Part shown: positions 1-5,126 of the stretch, in pieces
Numbering within the stretch: position 1 is the first letter of the stretch
Layout of the letters: every line of letters starts with the position of its first letter
NCBI GenBank assembly: GCA_019634245.1
Contig: JAHQVR010000108.1
Coordinates: 1 to 8,328, forward strand
Direction of reading: 5' to 3'
Source of the DNA: Gammaproteobacteria bacterium
GTDB taxonomy: Bacteria; Pseudomonadota; Gammaproteobacteria; Granulosicoccales; Granulosicoccaceae
DNA length: 8,328 nucleotides
The notes under the pieces: model-generated
What the model was told of the DNA's origin: nothing
The model's database searches: none
Seen by the model: the letters and a program-made list of their open reading frames with translations, nothing else
Position numbers and translations under genes: made by a program

Positions 1-339
1 ACTCCAAGTCCGAGCCCGACTCCAAGTCCGAGTCCGACTCCAAGTCCGAGTCCGACTCCAAGTCCGAGTCCAGCGCCGAGTTACTCCGGTCCTGGATCTA
101 GCCCTGGCACGGGTGGGTCTCCGAGTCCAAGCCCGACACCAAGTCCGAGCCCGACACCAAGTCCGAGCCCGACACCAAGTCCGAGCCCGACACCAAGTCC
201 GAGTCCAGCGCCGAGTTACTCCGGTCCTGGATCTAGCCCTGGCACGGGTGGGTCTCCGAGTCCGAGCCCGACTCCAAGTCCCGCGCCCATATATTCTGGG
301 CCAGGTTCGAGCCCCGGCACGGGTGGGTCGCCAACTCCG
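1..339 (+). repeat. Minisatellite encoding TPSPSP repeats and three [14 protein letters not shown] modules
   Basis: The basic unit is 18 bases (ACTCCAAGTCCGAGTCCG and variants), coding Thr-Pro-Ser-Pro-Ser-Pro. Three longer modules coding [14 protein letters not shown] sit at 82-123, 217-258 and 292-333. Bases 58-128 recur without a mismatch at 193-263 (71 bp, offset 135 bp, or 45 codons). The third module has diverged at the DNA level (TAT, TCT, GGG, CCA codons), so it is older. All units are multiples of three bases, so gain or loss of units keeps the frame. The peptide is probably an extended, flexible spacer. Confidence 0.9.
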
Positions 340-1431
340 AGCACAACTCCAACTCCGAGCGAAACAGGCGACACAACCAACGATAGCGACAACGGCACTT
401 CCGTTCCTGCTACTGCGGACGGACCGGAGGGAGGTAGTGGCGAAGCCTGGGATGACATGATCGAGACTCAGCAGTCTCAACAGCGGCCCCCTGTTATCCC
501 CGACGTTGATGACAATGACACCGAAGAGCCAGCAGCGGTGCCAACTCCCGTTCAACCCACTGTGGTTGATCCGAGTACTCATACCGACAACACTGCTGAT
601 GGACCGATGGGTGGTGATCCGGAGGAATTTGAAGCCTTAACTGGACAAGACTCTGATTGGTCTTTTGATAATGATGATGATACCGATTCTCCGTTAGCTG
701 CTGGCTCAGTGATTGTTGCACCAGCCCCATTTTGGCCATCAGTTTGGAATTGGTTTGTTAGTAATTTACTCCGACCTGTCACGACTGGCGCTTCGGCGGC
801 AGGGGCTGCGGTCGTTGGAGGGCTAGTAGCTCTATTTTATCCAAGGCCAGCCGGTGAAGGCTCGGATCAAGTGTCTTCTAATATGCAAATGGAAGTACTT
901 GTCAATGCTGAAGATGGTAGTGGTGAACTGATTGTTGACGGAGAGAACACGGGAATAAACGTTGTCCCTACGGGTCATGATGAAAATGGTAACCCCACTG
1001 GATACGGACCCGCCACTGAGGAAGATGCAGCTGCCTTGAGTGAACTAACCGGGACTGAGGTCAATGTGGGAGATACTATTGGCAGTACGGATCCCGCTGA
1101 TCCCATAGATACGGCCGACGGAGAAGACGTTCGCACAATTAATACCGGTAATGAAGCCCTAGATGAAGTATTGGAGGGTTCTGTTCCAACCGACTCTGGT
1201 AATAAGGGTTGGGAAACTCCCCAAACTCAAGAGGAGTTTGAGGAGGAGTTGAGGGATATACCGGGAGCCGAAGTCGAGGAACACAGTGGAGGCGGCGTAA
1301 CCGCCACACTACCGGATGGAACTGAGGTAACAACTTACCCAGAAAGGACCAGTACGGGACATCCTGGCTACAGCGTAGAATCACCAGACGGTACAATTAC
1401 TAAGGGGTCACTGGTGGGAAGCGATAGCTAG
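1..1431 (+). CDS. C-terminal part of a large Pro/Ser/Thr-repeat protein, probable polymorphic toxin (5' end outside window)
   Basis: Frame 1 is open from the first base to the TAG at 1429-1431, giving 476 residues with no visible start. The ATG at 457 lies mid-frame and is not a credible start, because the repeat coding before it is in the same frame. Residues 1-113 are TPSPSP repeats interrupted by three [14 protein letters not shown] modules. Residues 114-240 are an acidic, low-complexity linker. Around 242-280 comes an aromatic then Gly/Ala-rich hydrophobic stretch ([10 protein letters not shown] ... [16 protein letters not shown]), followed by GEGSD at 285-289. The last 60 or so residues form a compact domain with a [12 protein letters not shown] strand-like motif and STGHPG. 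From family knowledge, a hydrophobic helix ending in YP(x)nGEGSD just before a variable tip is common in RHS/PAAR and pyocin-type toxins. Toxin identity is inferred from this and from the tightly linked downstream gene. A pore-forming role for the hydrophobic segment or a nuclease tip are both possible; I cannot name the family. Confidence 0.6.
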   Translation, partial: TPSPSPTPSPSPTPSPSPTPSPSPAPSYSGPGSSPGTGGSPSPSPTPSPSPTPSPSPTPSPSPTPSPSPAPSYSGPGSSPGTGGSPSPSPTPSPAPIYSGPGSSPGTGGSPTPSTTPTPSETGDTTNDSDNGTSVPATADGPEGGSGEAWDDMIETQQSQQRPPVIPDVDDNDTEEPAAVPTPVQPTVVDPSTHTDNTADGPMGGDPEEFEALTGQDSDWSFDNDDDTDSPLAAGSVIVAPAPFWPSVWNWFVSNLLRPVTTGASAAGAAVVGGLVALFYPRPAGEGSDQVSSNMQMEVLVNAEDGSGELIVDGENTGINVVPTGHDENGNPTGYGPATEEDAAALSELTGTEVNVGDTIGSTDPADPIDTADGEDVRTINTGNEALDEVLEGSVPTDSGNKGWETPQTQEEFEEELRDIPGAEVEEHSGGGVTATLPDGTEVTTYPERTSTGHPGYSVESPDGTITKGSLVGSDS

Positions 1432-1435
1432 GTTA

Positions 1436-2104
1436 ATGAACATACAAGAATTTTACGACAGTGAGGCCTCTGAGGAGTGGTTCACTAAGAAAAGGGCAGG
1501 CGAATCTATTCACGACTATTTGATTGAAAAAGGATTTTACATTCAAGATATTTCGATTATCACTGCAGCTGGAATTGATCTAGATGTTCCCGTGGAGGTC
1601 TTGGAACTGTCGTGGGGTAAAACGATTGGTCATCTGCTTGGTAATGATAACTCAGCCTTTTTGATGCAACATCCTTATGAGCTGAAGAAGCTCCAATACG
1701 AGGGCAGTCTGATAAGCGAATTAGTTACCAGTTGGTTGAGTGAGATGGCGGTTGGTAAATTAACCTTATTAAGTCTCGATCCCTCAAGCTTTTTATACGC
1801 AAACACAGCTAACAAGATTGACTTTGAGGATATTTTTAGAATTGTAAAAGGTTGGAAGCTTGATTGCATGTTTGGTATTTATGATGAGAATAAAGATGTG
1901 CGTATTGTTTTTGATGCAGAATTCGAAATTGTATATTTTTCCTTTAGTTCAGCCTTCACACCAAGTGGATTTGATAAGTTTTCCTCACATTTTAATAAAG
2001 AATTTAAAGAAAAATTTGTGCGCGATGCAAAACTAAGAACAGGGGCGGATCCAGATCGTGCGGCCGAATATTTCGAAAAACTATGTCAGGCTTTCCTTAA
2101 ATGA
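1436..2104 (+). CDS. Probable immunity protein for the upstream toxin (222 aa, family not recognised)
   Basis: The ATG lies four bases after the TAG of the preceding gene, and the stop region itself (TAGGTTA) supplies a weak ribosome-binding site, so translation is probably coupled. The product is 222 residues with no signal peptide and no transmembrane helix. It looks like a soluble mixed alpha/beta cytosolic protein, with many acidic and aromatic residues (WSEMAVGKLTLL around 100-110, KGWKLDCMFGIYDE near 138-151). The C-terminal helix KLRTGADPDRAAEYFEKL is repeated just downstream in a remnant. I recognise no named family. The immunity role is inferred from position, size, AT-rich composition unlike both flanks, and the duplicated tail, which fits the turnover of immunity genes behind polymorphic toxins. 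Alternatively it could be an unrelated hypothetical protein in an operon with the toxin. Confidence 0.6.
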   Translation: MNIQEFYDSEASEEWFTKKRAGESIHDYLIEKGFYIQDISIITAAGIDLDVPVEVLELSWGKTIGHLLGNDNSAFLMQHPYELKKLQYEGSLISELVTSWLSEMAVGKLTLLSLDPSSFLYANTANKIDFEDIFRIVKGWKLDCMFGIYDENKDVRIVFDAEFEIVYFSFSSAFTPSGFDKFSSHFNKEFKEKFVRDAKLRTGADPDRAAEYFEKLCQAFLK

Positions 2105-2236
2105 TTCCCATTTTTAGAACATTGGGAAGGTGAAGCGGGACATCAAACCCCACTATCGGAATCAAAACTAAGGATAGGGGCAGAGCCTAGTCGCGCATCT
2201 GAATACTATGAAAAACTATTCCAACCTGCTCTTTGA
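2030..2236 (+). repeat. Direct repeat of the immunity gene 3' end (2030-2101 and 2165-2236)
   Basis: The two copies are offset by 135 bases and share the same reading frame. The second copy has many third-position and conservative changes, indicating that both were under protein-level selection before or after separation. This is the DNA-level view of the remnant described at 2105-2236. Confidence 0.75.
2105..2236 (+). pseudogene. Orphan C-terminal remnant of a second immunity-like gene
   Basis: From the base after the immunity stop, the same frame stays open for 43 codons and ends at TGA 2234-2236. No start codon or plausible ribosome-binding site is present. Its end reads KLRIGAEPSRASEYYEKL followed by FQPAL. 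The immunity gene's end reads KLRTGADPDRAAEYFEKL followed by CQAFLK. Over these segments most residues are identical and most differences are conservative (D/E, A/S, F/Y). At the DNA level 2165-2236 aligns without gaps to 2030-2101, with shared blocks such as AAACTAAG and GAAAAACTAT. Similarity fades upstream of KLR, so this looks like a diverged paralogue's tail rather than a recent tandem duplication. Confidence 0.7.
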
Positions 2237-2278
2237 TAATGCTTTTCTGGTGAGTCAGAATAAATTTGATCCATGCCG

Positions 2279-2310
2279 TTGACAGATATCAGCTAAAATC
2301 GACCTATTAA
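2279..2310 (+). promoter_or_regulatory. Weak candidate promoter for the DUF6524 gene
   Basis: A perfect TTGACA (2279-2284) is followed by TATTAA (2305-2310). The 20-base spacer is longer than the usual 16-18, so this is only a tentative sigma70-type site. It lies about 50 bases upstream of the preferred ATG at 2359, in an otherwise empty AT-rich gap that separates the toxin region from the next unit. Confidence 0.25.
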
Positions 2311-2349
2311 ATCTTTAGTTGTTAGAATTAGACATCACGTCTGTTGACC

Positions 2350-2355
2350 GGAAAG
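2350..2355 (+). promoter_or_regulatory. Ribosome-binding site that decides the DUF6524 start
   Basis: GGAAAG lies just before ATG 2359. The alternative in-frame TTG at 2344 has no purine-rich stretch before it (GACATCACGTCTG). The ATG start is therefore preferred, five codons inside the longest open frame. Confidence 0.55.
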
Positions 2356-2358
2356 TTA

Positions 2359-2793
2359 ATGATCAAAGCGCTAAAGGGCACTTCACCAGGTGTGCTGGTA
2401 ACACGAATGATTGCGGCTGCCGTGGTCGTGTTTGGCTCCTATAATCCGACTGGAAATTCCATTTTTCATTGGATTAAAAATCATGAAAACCCAACGGATG
2501 CTTGGGTGGTTCTTGTGGGGATTATCGCGGTACTGCTCAATGTGGCGTTACTGATCGCAGCTTGGAAAGCCTTGGGTAAGCTCGGTACCATCATTGTGGC
2601 CATTTTCTTTGCAGCGCTTGTGTATCTTTCTTTGCAGGAAGGTTGGGTATCAACCGGCAACCGAGCATCAATCGAATGGTTAGCCTTGCTGTTGTACACT
2701 GTGTTCTTGGGTATTGGTTTATCAGGTGCAATCATCTGGCGCCGAGCAACAGGGCAAATCGTCACCGACGAAGCCGACGATATTAATACCTGA
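2359..2793 (+). CDS. DUF6524 family inner-membrane protein
   Basis: The product is 144 residues from ATG 2359. Four hydrophobic segments are visible: about 11-27 (VLVTRMIAAAVVVFG), 49-68 (VVLVGIIAVLLNVALLIAAW), 74-92 (GTIIVAIFFAALVYLSL) and 108-126 (EWLALLLYTVFLGIGLSGAI). A cytoplasmic-type tail ends RRATGQIVTDEADD. The SYNPTGNSIFHW motif after helix 1 and the R-R-x-x-GQ...DE.DD tail match what I know of DUF6524 proteins, which are short four-helix membrane proteins of unknown function in proteobacteria. The next gene begins only a few to some 90 bases downstream, depending on its start, so the two are probably co-transcribed. No catalytic residues can be picked out. Confidence is good for the family and nil for a biochemical role. 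Confidence 0.8.
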   Translation: MIKALKGTSPGVLVTRMIAAAVVVFGSYNPTGNSIFHWIKNHENPTDAWVVLVGIIAVLLNVALLIAAWKALGKLGTIIVAIFFAALVYLSLQEGWVSTGNRASIEWLALLLYTVFLGIGLSGAIIWRRATGQIVTDEADDINT

Positions 2794-2884
2794 GTGAGCT
2801 TGTCTGAGCGATAATCTGCAAAAACCGCAATCAATTGGCAGTCAGCGGCTAGCGGCTATTGGTATTGCATTTTGCGCCGCAGTA

Positions 2885-3445
2885 GTGGCTATTCTAGCGT
2901 TCCGCGATACGCTGTTCATCCCATTATTCTTGGGCTTACTCACCTGGGGTAAAGCACTTCTCAAACAAATCACGTTTAAGATGACGTTGATGCTGGCGAA
3001 GAACAGCTTGTTCATCCAAATTCGCAAATTGTTTGTACAAGCGTTTTCCCACCTTTTAATAAAATCCCACAAACCTTGGCGTCGTGGGTTTGCCAATATT
3101 CAGTCCTCTGTCAAGGACGCTCTGTTTTCTCTCTTCAAGCGATATATGGATAGTCCATTGTGGGTTCGCACAGCCATAGCAATTAGTGTGTTGGCCGTAA
3201 CCGCCGGAAGCTCTGCTGTCATATTTGCACTACTGATCATTCCACAACCAGTGCTGGATTGGTTGAAAAATCGACTAAAGGTGGTTTCGAATAAATTCGG
3301 TGTGACGCAACTGTTTCGAGGCGTTTGGCGTAAATGCGTACCTAACAGTTGGCAGTATCGTTGGCACATGTATGTTAAGTGGACTCTAGGCAGGCGGCAG
3401 GTGCGGGCAGCCAGAATATTGCATGAGAGATTGAATCAAAGCTGA
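2885..3445 (+). CDS. Unrecognised membrane protein (186 aa from GTG; may start further upstream)
   Basis: The coordinates use the GTG at 2885, giving 186 residues. That start has no ribosome-binding site and would cut into the first hydrophobic helix. The frame stays open upstream to the TGA at 2795-2797. The extra residues read LSDNLQKPQSIGSQRLAAIGIAFCAAVV, a natural polar N-terminus leading into a helix. The only candidate initiation codon there is CTG (2804, preceded by GAGTGAG; another at 2816), which would give about 213 residues. Two membrane regions are visible: IAFCAAVVAILAFRDTLFIPLFLGLL and, near residues 95-120 of the short form, TAIAISVLAVTAGSSAVIFALLII. A basic, amphipathic stretch lies between them, and a basic tail (RRQVRAARILHERL) follows. 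I do not recognise the family. Coupling to the DUF6524 gene is likely from spacing. Confidence 0.6.
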   Translation: MAILAFRDTLFIPLFLGLLTWGKALLKQITFKMTLMLAKNSLFIQIRKLFVQAFSHLLIKSHKPWRRGFANIQSSVKDALFSLFKRYMDSPLWVRTAIAISVLAVTAGSSAVIFALLIIPQPVLDWLKNRLKVVSNKFGVTQLFRGVWRKCVPNSWQYRWHMYVKWTLGRRQVRAARILHERLNQS

Positions 3446-3456
3446 ACGTATTACCT

Positions 3457-3494
3457 CGTGGCTTTACGCAAGTCGAACTAAAAATAAAGCCACG
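3457..3494. terminator. 10-bp perfect inverted repeat between convergent genes, possible terminator
   Basis: CGTGGCTTTA (3457-3466) and TAAAGCCACG (3485-3494) are perfect complements around an 18-base loop. On the plus strand TTGTTGT follows, a poor but present T-rich tail. A second small stem, CTGAG/CTCAG, lies at 3506-3510 and 3519-3523. The position between the end of the plus-strand membrane gene (3445) and the end of the minus-strand chelatase gene (3554) fits a shared, bidirectional stop of transcription. The long loop lowers confidence. Confidence 0.45.
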
Positions 3495-3553
3495 TTGTTG
3501 TAGCGCTGAGTTGGGTTGCTCAGTTAATGGATGGAGGCGAACTGAAATCGACC

Positions 3554-4099
3554 CTAGTTGTCTAAAACGCTACCTGGCTTTACCTTAACTGTGCCGGTTT
3601 TCCTATCGAGAACGAATGGGCAGGCGCTGCATTGGATTCGCTGTTCTGTGGGTGGAGTATCTGTTAGCCGAGGGTCTGCTTCTCCGCTGGCAATGACAGG
3701 TTGGTCGTTTGCATCTAAGCGCTTTTTTAATAAGTCCAATAACAAATCATCCAAGCCTAAGGGTTCGGCAACCTGATAAGTCGTGTCTGGAAATCTCACC
3801 GCCACCTGGCTGGTAAGGCTGGGAATATCCCTCGTCCAATGCCTACCTTGAGCAAGAAACATAGGTAGCACGATGATGTGCTTGGCGCCTCTTGCCACAC
3901 ACGAAGCATAAGCGGTTGCGATATCCGGTGCTGCCAACTCCATGTGAGCAGGTTCGACGATTTGACACTCCTCGGAGAATCGTTCGGCAAATCGTTTTGC
4001 AACGTCCTTGAGGCTGTCGTTAGACTGCGCGCGACGACTGCCATGATCACAAATGATAATGCCGGTCGTGCCTCTATCAAAACTGGAAGGTGTATTCAT
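3554..4099 (-). CDS. sirB: CbiX/SirB-type sirohydrochlorin chelatase
   Basis: The product is 181 residues and should insert a divalent metal into sirohydrochlorin. The neighbouring sulfite reductase points to Fe2+ and siroheme rather than Co2+ and cobalamin. The N-terminal CbiX domain shows the strand-plus-histidine motif IIICDHGSRR (His19), EPAHMELAAPDI (49-60) and VLPMFLAQGRHWTRDIP (His87). From family knowledge, the histidines equivalent to 19 and 87 bind the metal and substrate. The protein is longer than single-domain CbiX-S (about 130 aa) and shorter than two-domain forms. The extra C-terminal 40 residues carry IQCSACPF (Cys157, Cys160), a CxxC pair that recalls the MxCxxC motif of longer CbiX proteins thought to hold an Fe-S centre. 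It lies 95 bases downstream of the co-oriented Lrp-type gene, and its own start has only a weak ribosome-binding site. The metal assignment is inferred. Confidence 0.85.
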   Translation of the reverse strand: MNTPSSFDRGTTGIIICDHGSRRAQSNDSLKDVAKRFAERFSEECQIVEPAHMELAAPDIATAYASCVARGAKHIIVLPMFLAQGRHWTRDIPSLTSQVAVRFPDTTYQVAEPLGLDDLLLDLLKKRLDANDQPVIASGEADPRLTDTPPTEQRIQCSACPFVLDRKTGTVKVKPGSVLDN

Positions 4100-4134
4100 T
4101 TAATAGTCGTCACTGCCGTTGCGTACATCACTCG

Positions 4135-4142
4135 ATTCTATA
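4135..4142 (-). promoter_or_regulatory. Possible -10 element or regulator site before the chelatase gene
   Basis: On the minus strand this reads TATAGAAT, a fair -10 hexamer about 36 bases before the chelatase ATG. No good -35 is present (TTCGAA lies 18 bases upstream). The same eight bases (ATTCTATA on plus) occur at 4758-4765 in the divergent control region, so it could instead be a binding site for the same regulator. Confidence 0.25.
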
Positions 4143-4194
4143 GCAATGTGGATCAAAGGATTCGAATCCCCGAATTCAGGGTGATACAGTTCAT

Positions 4195-4656
4195 TTATAC
4201 GGGGAGAGCGGTCGTGTGTTTGATCTCCTGCATCGATAATAGCGCGGTGACATTGTAGATTTTCACATCTGCAATGAGCGCTTGGTAAAAGTCATCATAG
4301 GCTCTGGCGTTGGGTACTACGACCTTAAGTATGTAATCGATGTCTCCTGCCAGGCGATGTGCTTCTAACACCTCCGGCCTTGCTTGAACACTTTTAAGAA
4401 ACCGCTTTTGCCAATTGGCTTCGTGCTCTGCGGTACGCACCAACACAAAAAAACAGGCATCAAATCCGAGCTTTTCGGGATCGAGCAGGGCTGTGTGCTG
4501 CTTAATCACCCCGTTGGCGCGCAGTTTCTTAATTCGATTCCAGACAGGCGTTTTCGACGACCCTATGGTTTTGGCCATTTGATCCAACGATTGGGATGCG
4601 TCCTCCTGAAGAAGGCGAAGTATTTTCCGATCGGTGGCGTCGAGGGCTTTAGGCAT
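4195..4656 (-). CDS. Lrp/AsnC family transcriptional regulator
   Basis: The product is 153 residues, normal for the family. The N-terminal helix-turn-helix covers about residues 6-55: LDATDRKILRLLQEDA, then SLDQMAKTIGSSKTPVWNRIKKLRANGVIK, the classic AsnC-type DNA-binding region. The C-terminal RAM/effector domain runs from about 65 to 145 (FDACFFVLVRTAEHE; RLAGDIDYILKVVVPNARAYDDFY), with the conserved G-D-x-D-Y/F motif at 104-108. The ATG at 4656 follows GGGATACTAAGA on the minus strand. It is transcribed away from the DUF2849/sulfite reductase genes across a 160-base AT-rich gap, the usual layout for a local regulator. I infer that it controls the sulfite-reduction genes and itself, perhaps sensing a sulfur amino acid. 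The sequence does not show the effector. Confidence 0.9.
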   Translation of the reverse strand: MPKALDATDRKILRLLQEDASQSLDQMAKTIGSSKTPVWNRIKKLRANGVIKQHTALLDPEKLGFDACFFVLVRTAEHEANWQKRFLKSVQARPEVLEAHRLAGDIDYILKVVVPNARAYDDFYQALIADVKIYNVTALLSMQEIKHTTALPV

Positions 4657-4682
4657 TCTTAGTATCCCGTTGAAATTGAATT

Positions 4683-4768
4683 AATATTCTAATAATTTGT
4701 AGAATTTAATGAATATATTCTTAAATTGCCAATATTGTAGCGCTAAATTAGGAAAATATTCTATATTG
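4683..4768. promoter_or_regulatory. AT-rich divergent control region with repeated ATATTCT elements
   Basis: AATATTCT occurs at 4683-4690 and 4755-4762, and TATATTCT at 4714-4721. The spacings are 31 and 41 bases, close to three and four helical turns. ATTCTA (4686-4691) is mirrored by TAGAAT (4700-4705), and GAATATATTC (4711-4720) is a perfect palindrome. Lrp/AsnC proteins bind as multimers to AT-rich, degenerate, helically phased sites, so these are good candidates for operators of the adjacent regulator. Chance is not excluded in such AT-rich DNA. I could not place a convincing -35/-10 pair for either direction. Confidence 0.5.
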
Positions 4769-4806
4769 ATCGTCAATCTATGTGCTCAGTTTCAGGTAGA
4801 CAATAC

Positions 4807-4811
4807 AGGGG
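4807..4811 (+). promoter_or_regulatory. Ribosome-binding site that decides the DUF2849 start
   Basis: AGGGG is seven bases before ATG 4819. The earlier in-frame ATG at 4780 has no purine-rich sequence before it (GATCGTCAATCT), and its extra 13 residues do not resemble the family. Start 4819 is therefore chosen. Confidence 0.7.
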
Positions 4812-4818
4812 TATTCCC

Positions 4819-5121
4819 ATGGCTCAGTCAGAAGTCCAGCAGGTGTTAACAGGGAATGATCTTCAAACCGGTGAAGTGATTTTTTATACCCAAATGGGCA
4901 CCTTTACAGAAGACCTGACGAAGGCCTTGGTGTTCGATGATGACTCAGAGGCCTCCGCCGCACTGAAAAGAATCATTGATGGGGCTGGCGACGTCGTTGG
5001 GGCCTATCTCATAGAAGTGCAGTCGGGAAGTAAGGGGGTGCAGGCCTCCCACATTCGAGAGCGAATTCGCACCGCAGGTCCTACCAATTATTTTCATGGA
5101 AAGCAGGAAGAGGTGCGATAA
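4819..5121 (+). CDS. DUF2849 domain protein, partner gene of sulfite reductase
   Basis: The product is 100 residues from ATG 4819. The family is small and uncharacterised, and usually lies directly before a cysI-type nitrite/sulfite reductase. Visible family features are the opening VLTGNDLQTGEVIFYT, a central acidic DDDSEASAALKRI segment, and the C-terminal HIRERIRTAGPTNYFHGKQ, typical of DUF2849 ends. No signal peptide, membrane helix or cysteine is present, so it is probably a cytosolic accessory without its own metal centre. It is the first gene of the plus-strand operon, ending five bases before the reductase ATG, which implies translational coupling and near-equal production. A role in assembly, electron delivery or regulation of the reductase is conceivable, but nothing in the sequence decides between them. 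Confidence 0.8.
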   Translation: MAQSEVQQVLTGNDLQTGEVIFYTQMGTFTEDLTKALVFDDDSEASAALKRIIDGAGDVVGAYLIEVQSGSKGVQASHIRERIRTAGPTNYFHGKQEEVR

Positions 5122-5126
5122 AGAGT

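Noticed and set aside
1..339. CRISPR-like array
   Set aside because: The repeats are directly adjacent, coding, and without unique spacers of constant length.
216..458. Minus-strand frame over the repeats
   Set aside because: Repeat-driven open frame with no ribosome-binding site; a shadow of the frame-1 gene.
457..459. ATG at 457 as the start of a separate 324-residue protein
   Set aside because: The same frame is open and clearly coding (TPSPSP modules) back to base 1, and no ribosome-binding site precedes the ATG.
113..460. Arginine-rich plus-strand frame over the repeats
   Set aside because: It is the shifted frame of the Pro/Ser repeat; its RARHQV pattern simply follows the 18-base unit, and frame 1 continues without a break through this region into the downstream coding.
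2105..2128. TTCCCA/TGGGAA stem right after the immunity stop as a terminator
   Set aside because: Only six pairs with a 12-base loop and no T-run; the sequence is better explained as part of the coding remnant.
1..2236. The offset of 135 bases shared by the 71-bp repeat (58-128/193-263) and the immunity-tail repeat (2030/2165)
   Set aside because: The two repeats have unrelated sequences and different degrees of divergence; the equal offset appears to be coincidence.
4158..4169. GGATTCGAATCC resembling a tRNA T-arm
   Set aside because: It is a plain 12-base palindrome; the T-stem does not pair in the required register and no acceptor, D or anticodon arm is found around it.
3878..4258. Plus-strand frame across the chelatase/Lrp gap
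   Set aside because: It overlaps two well-supported minus-strand genes and shows no family features.
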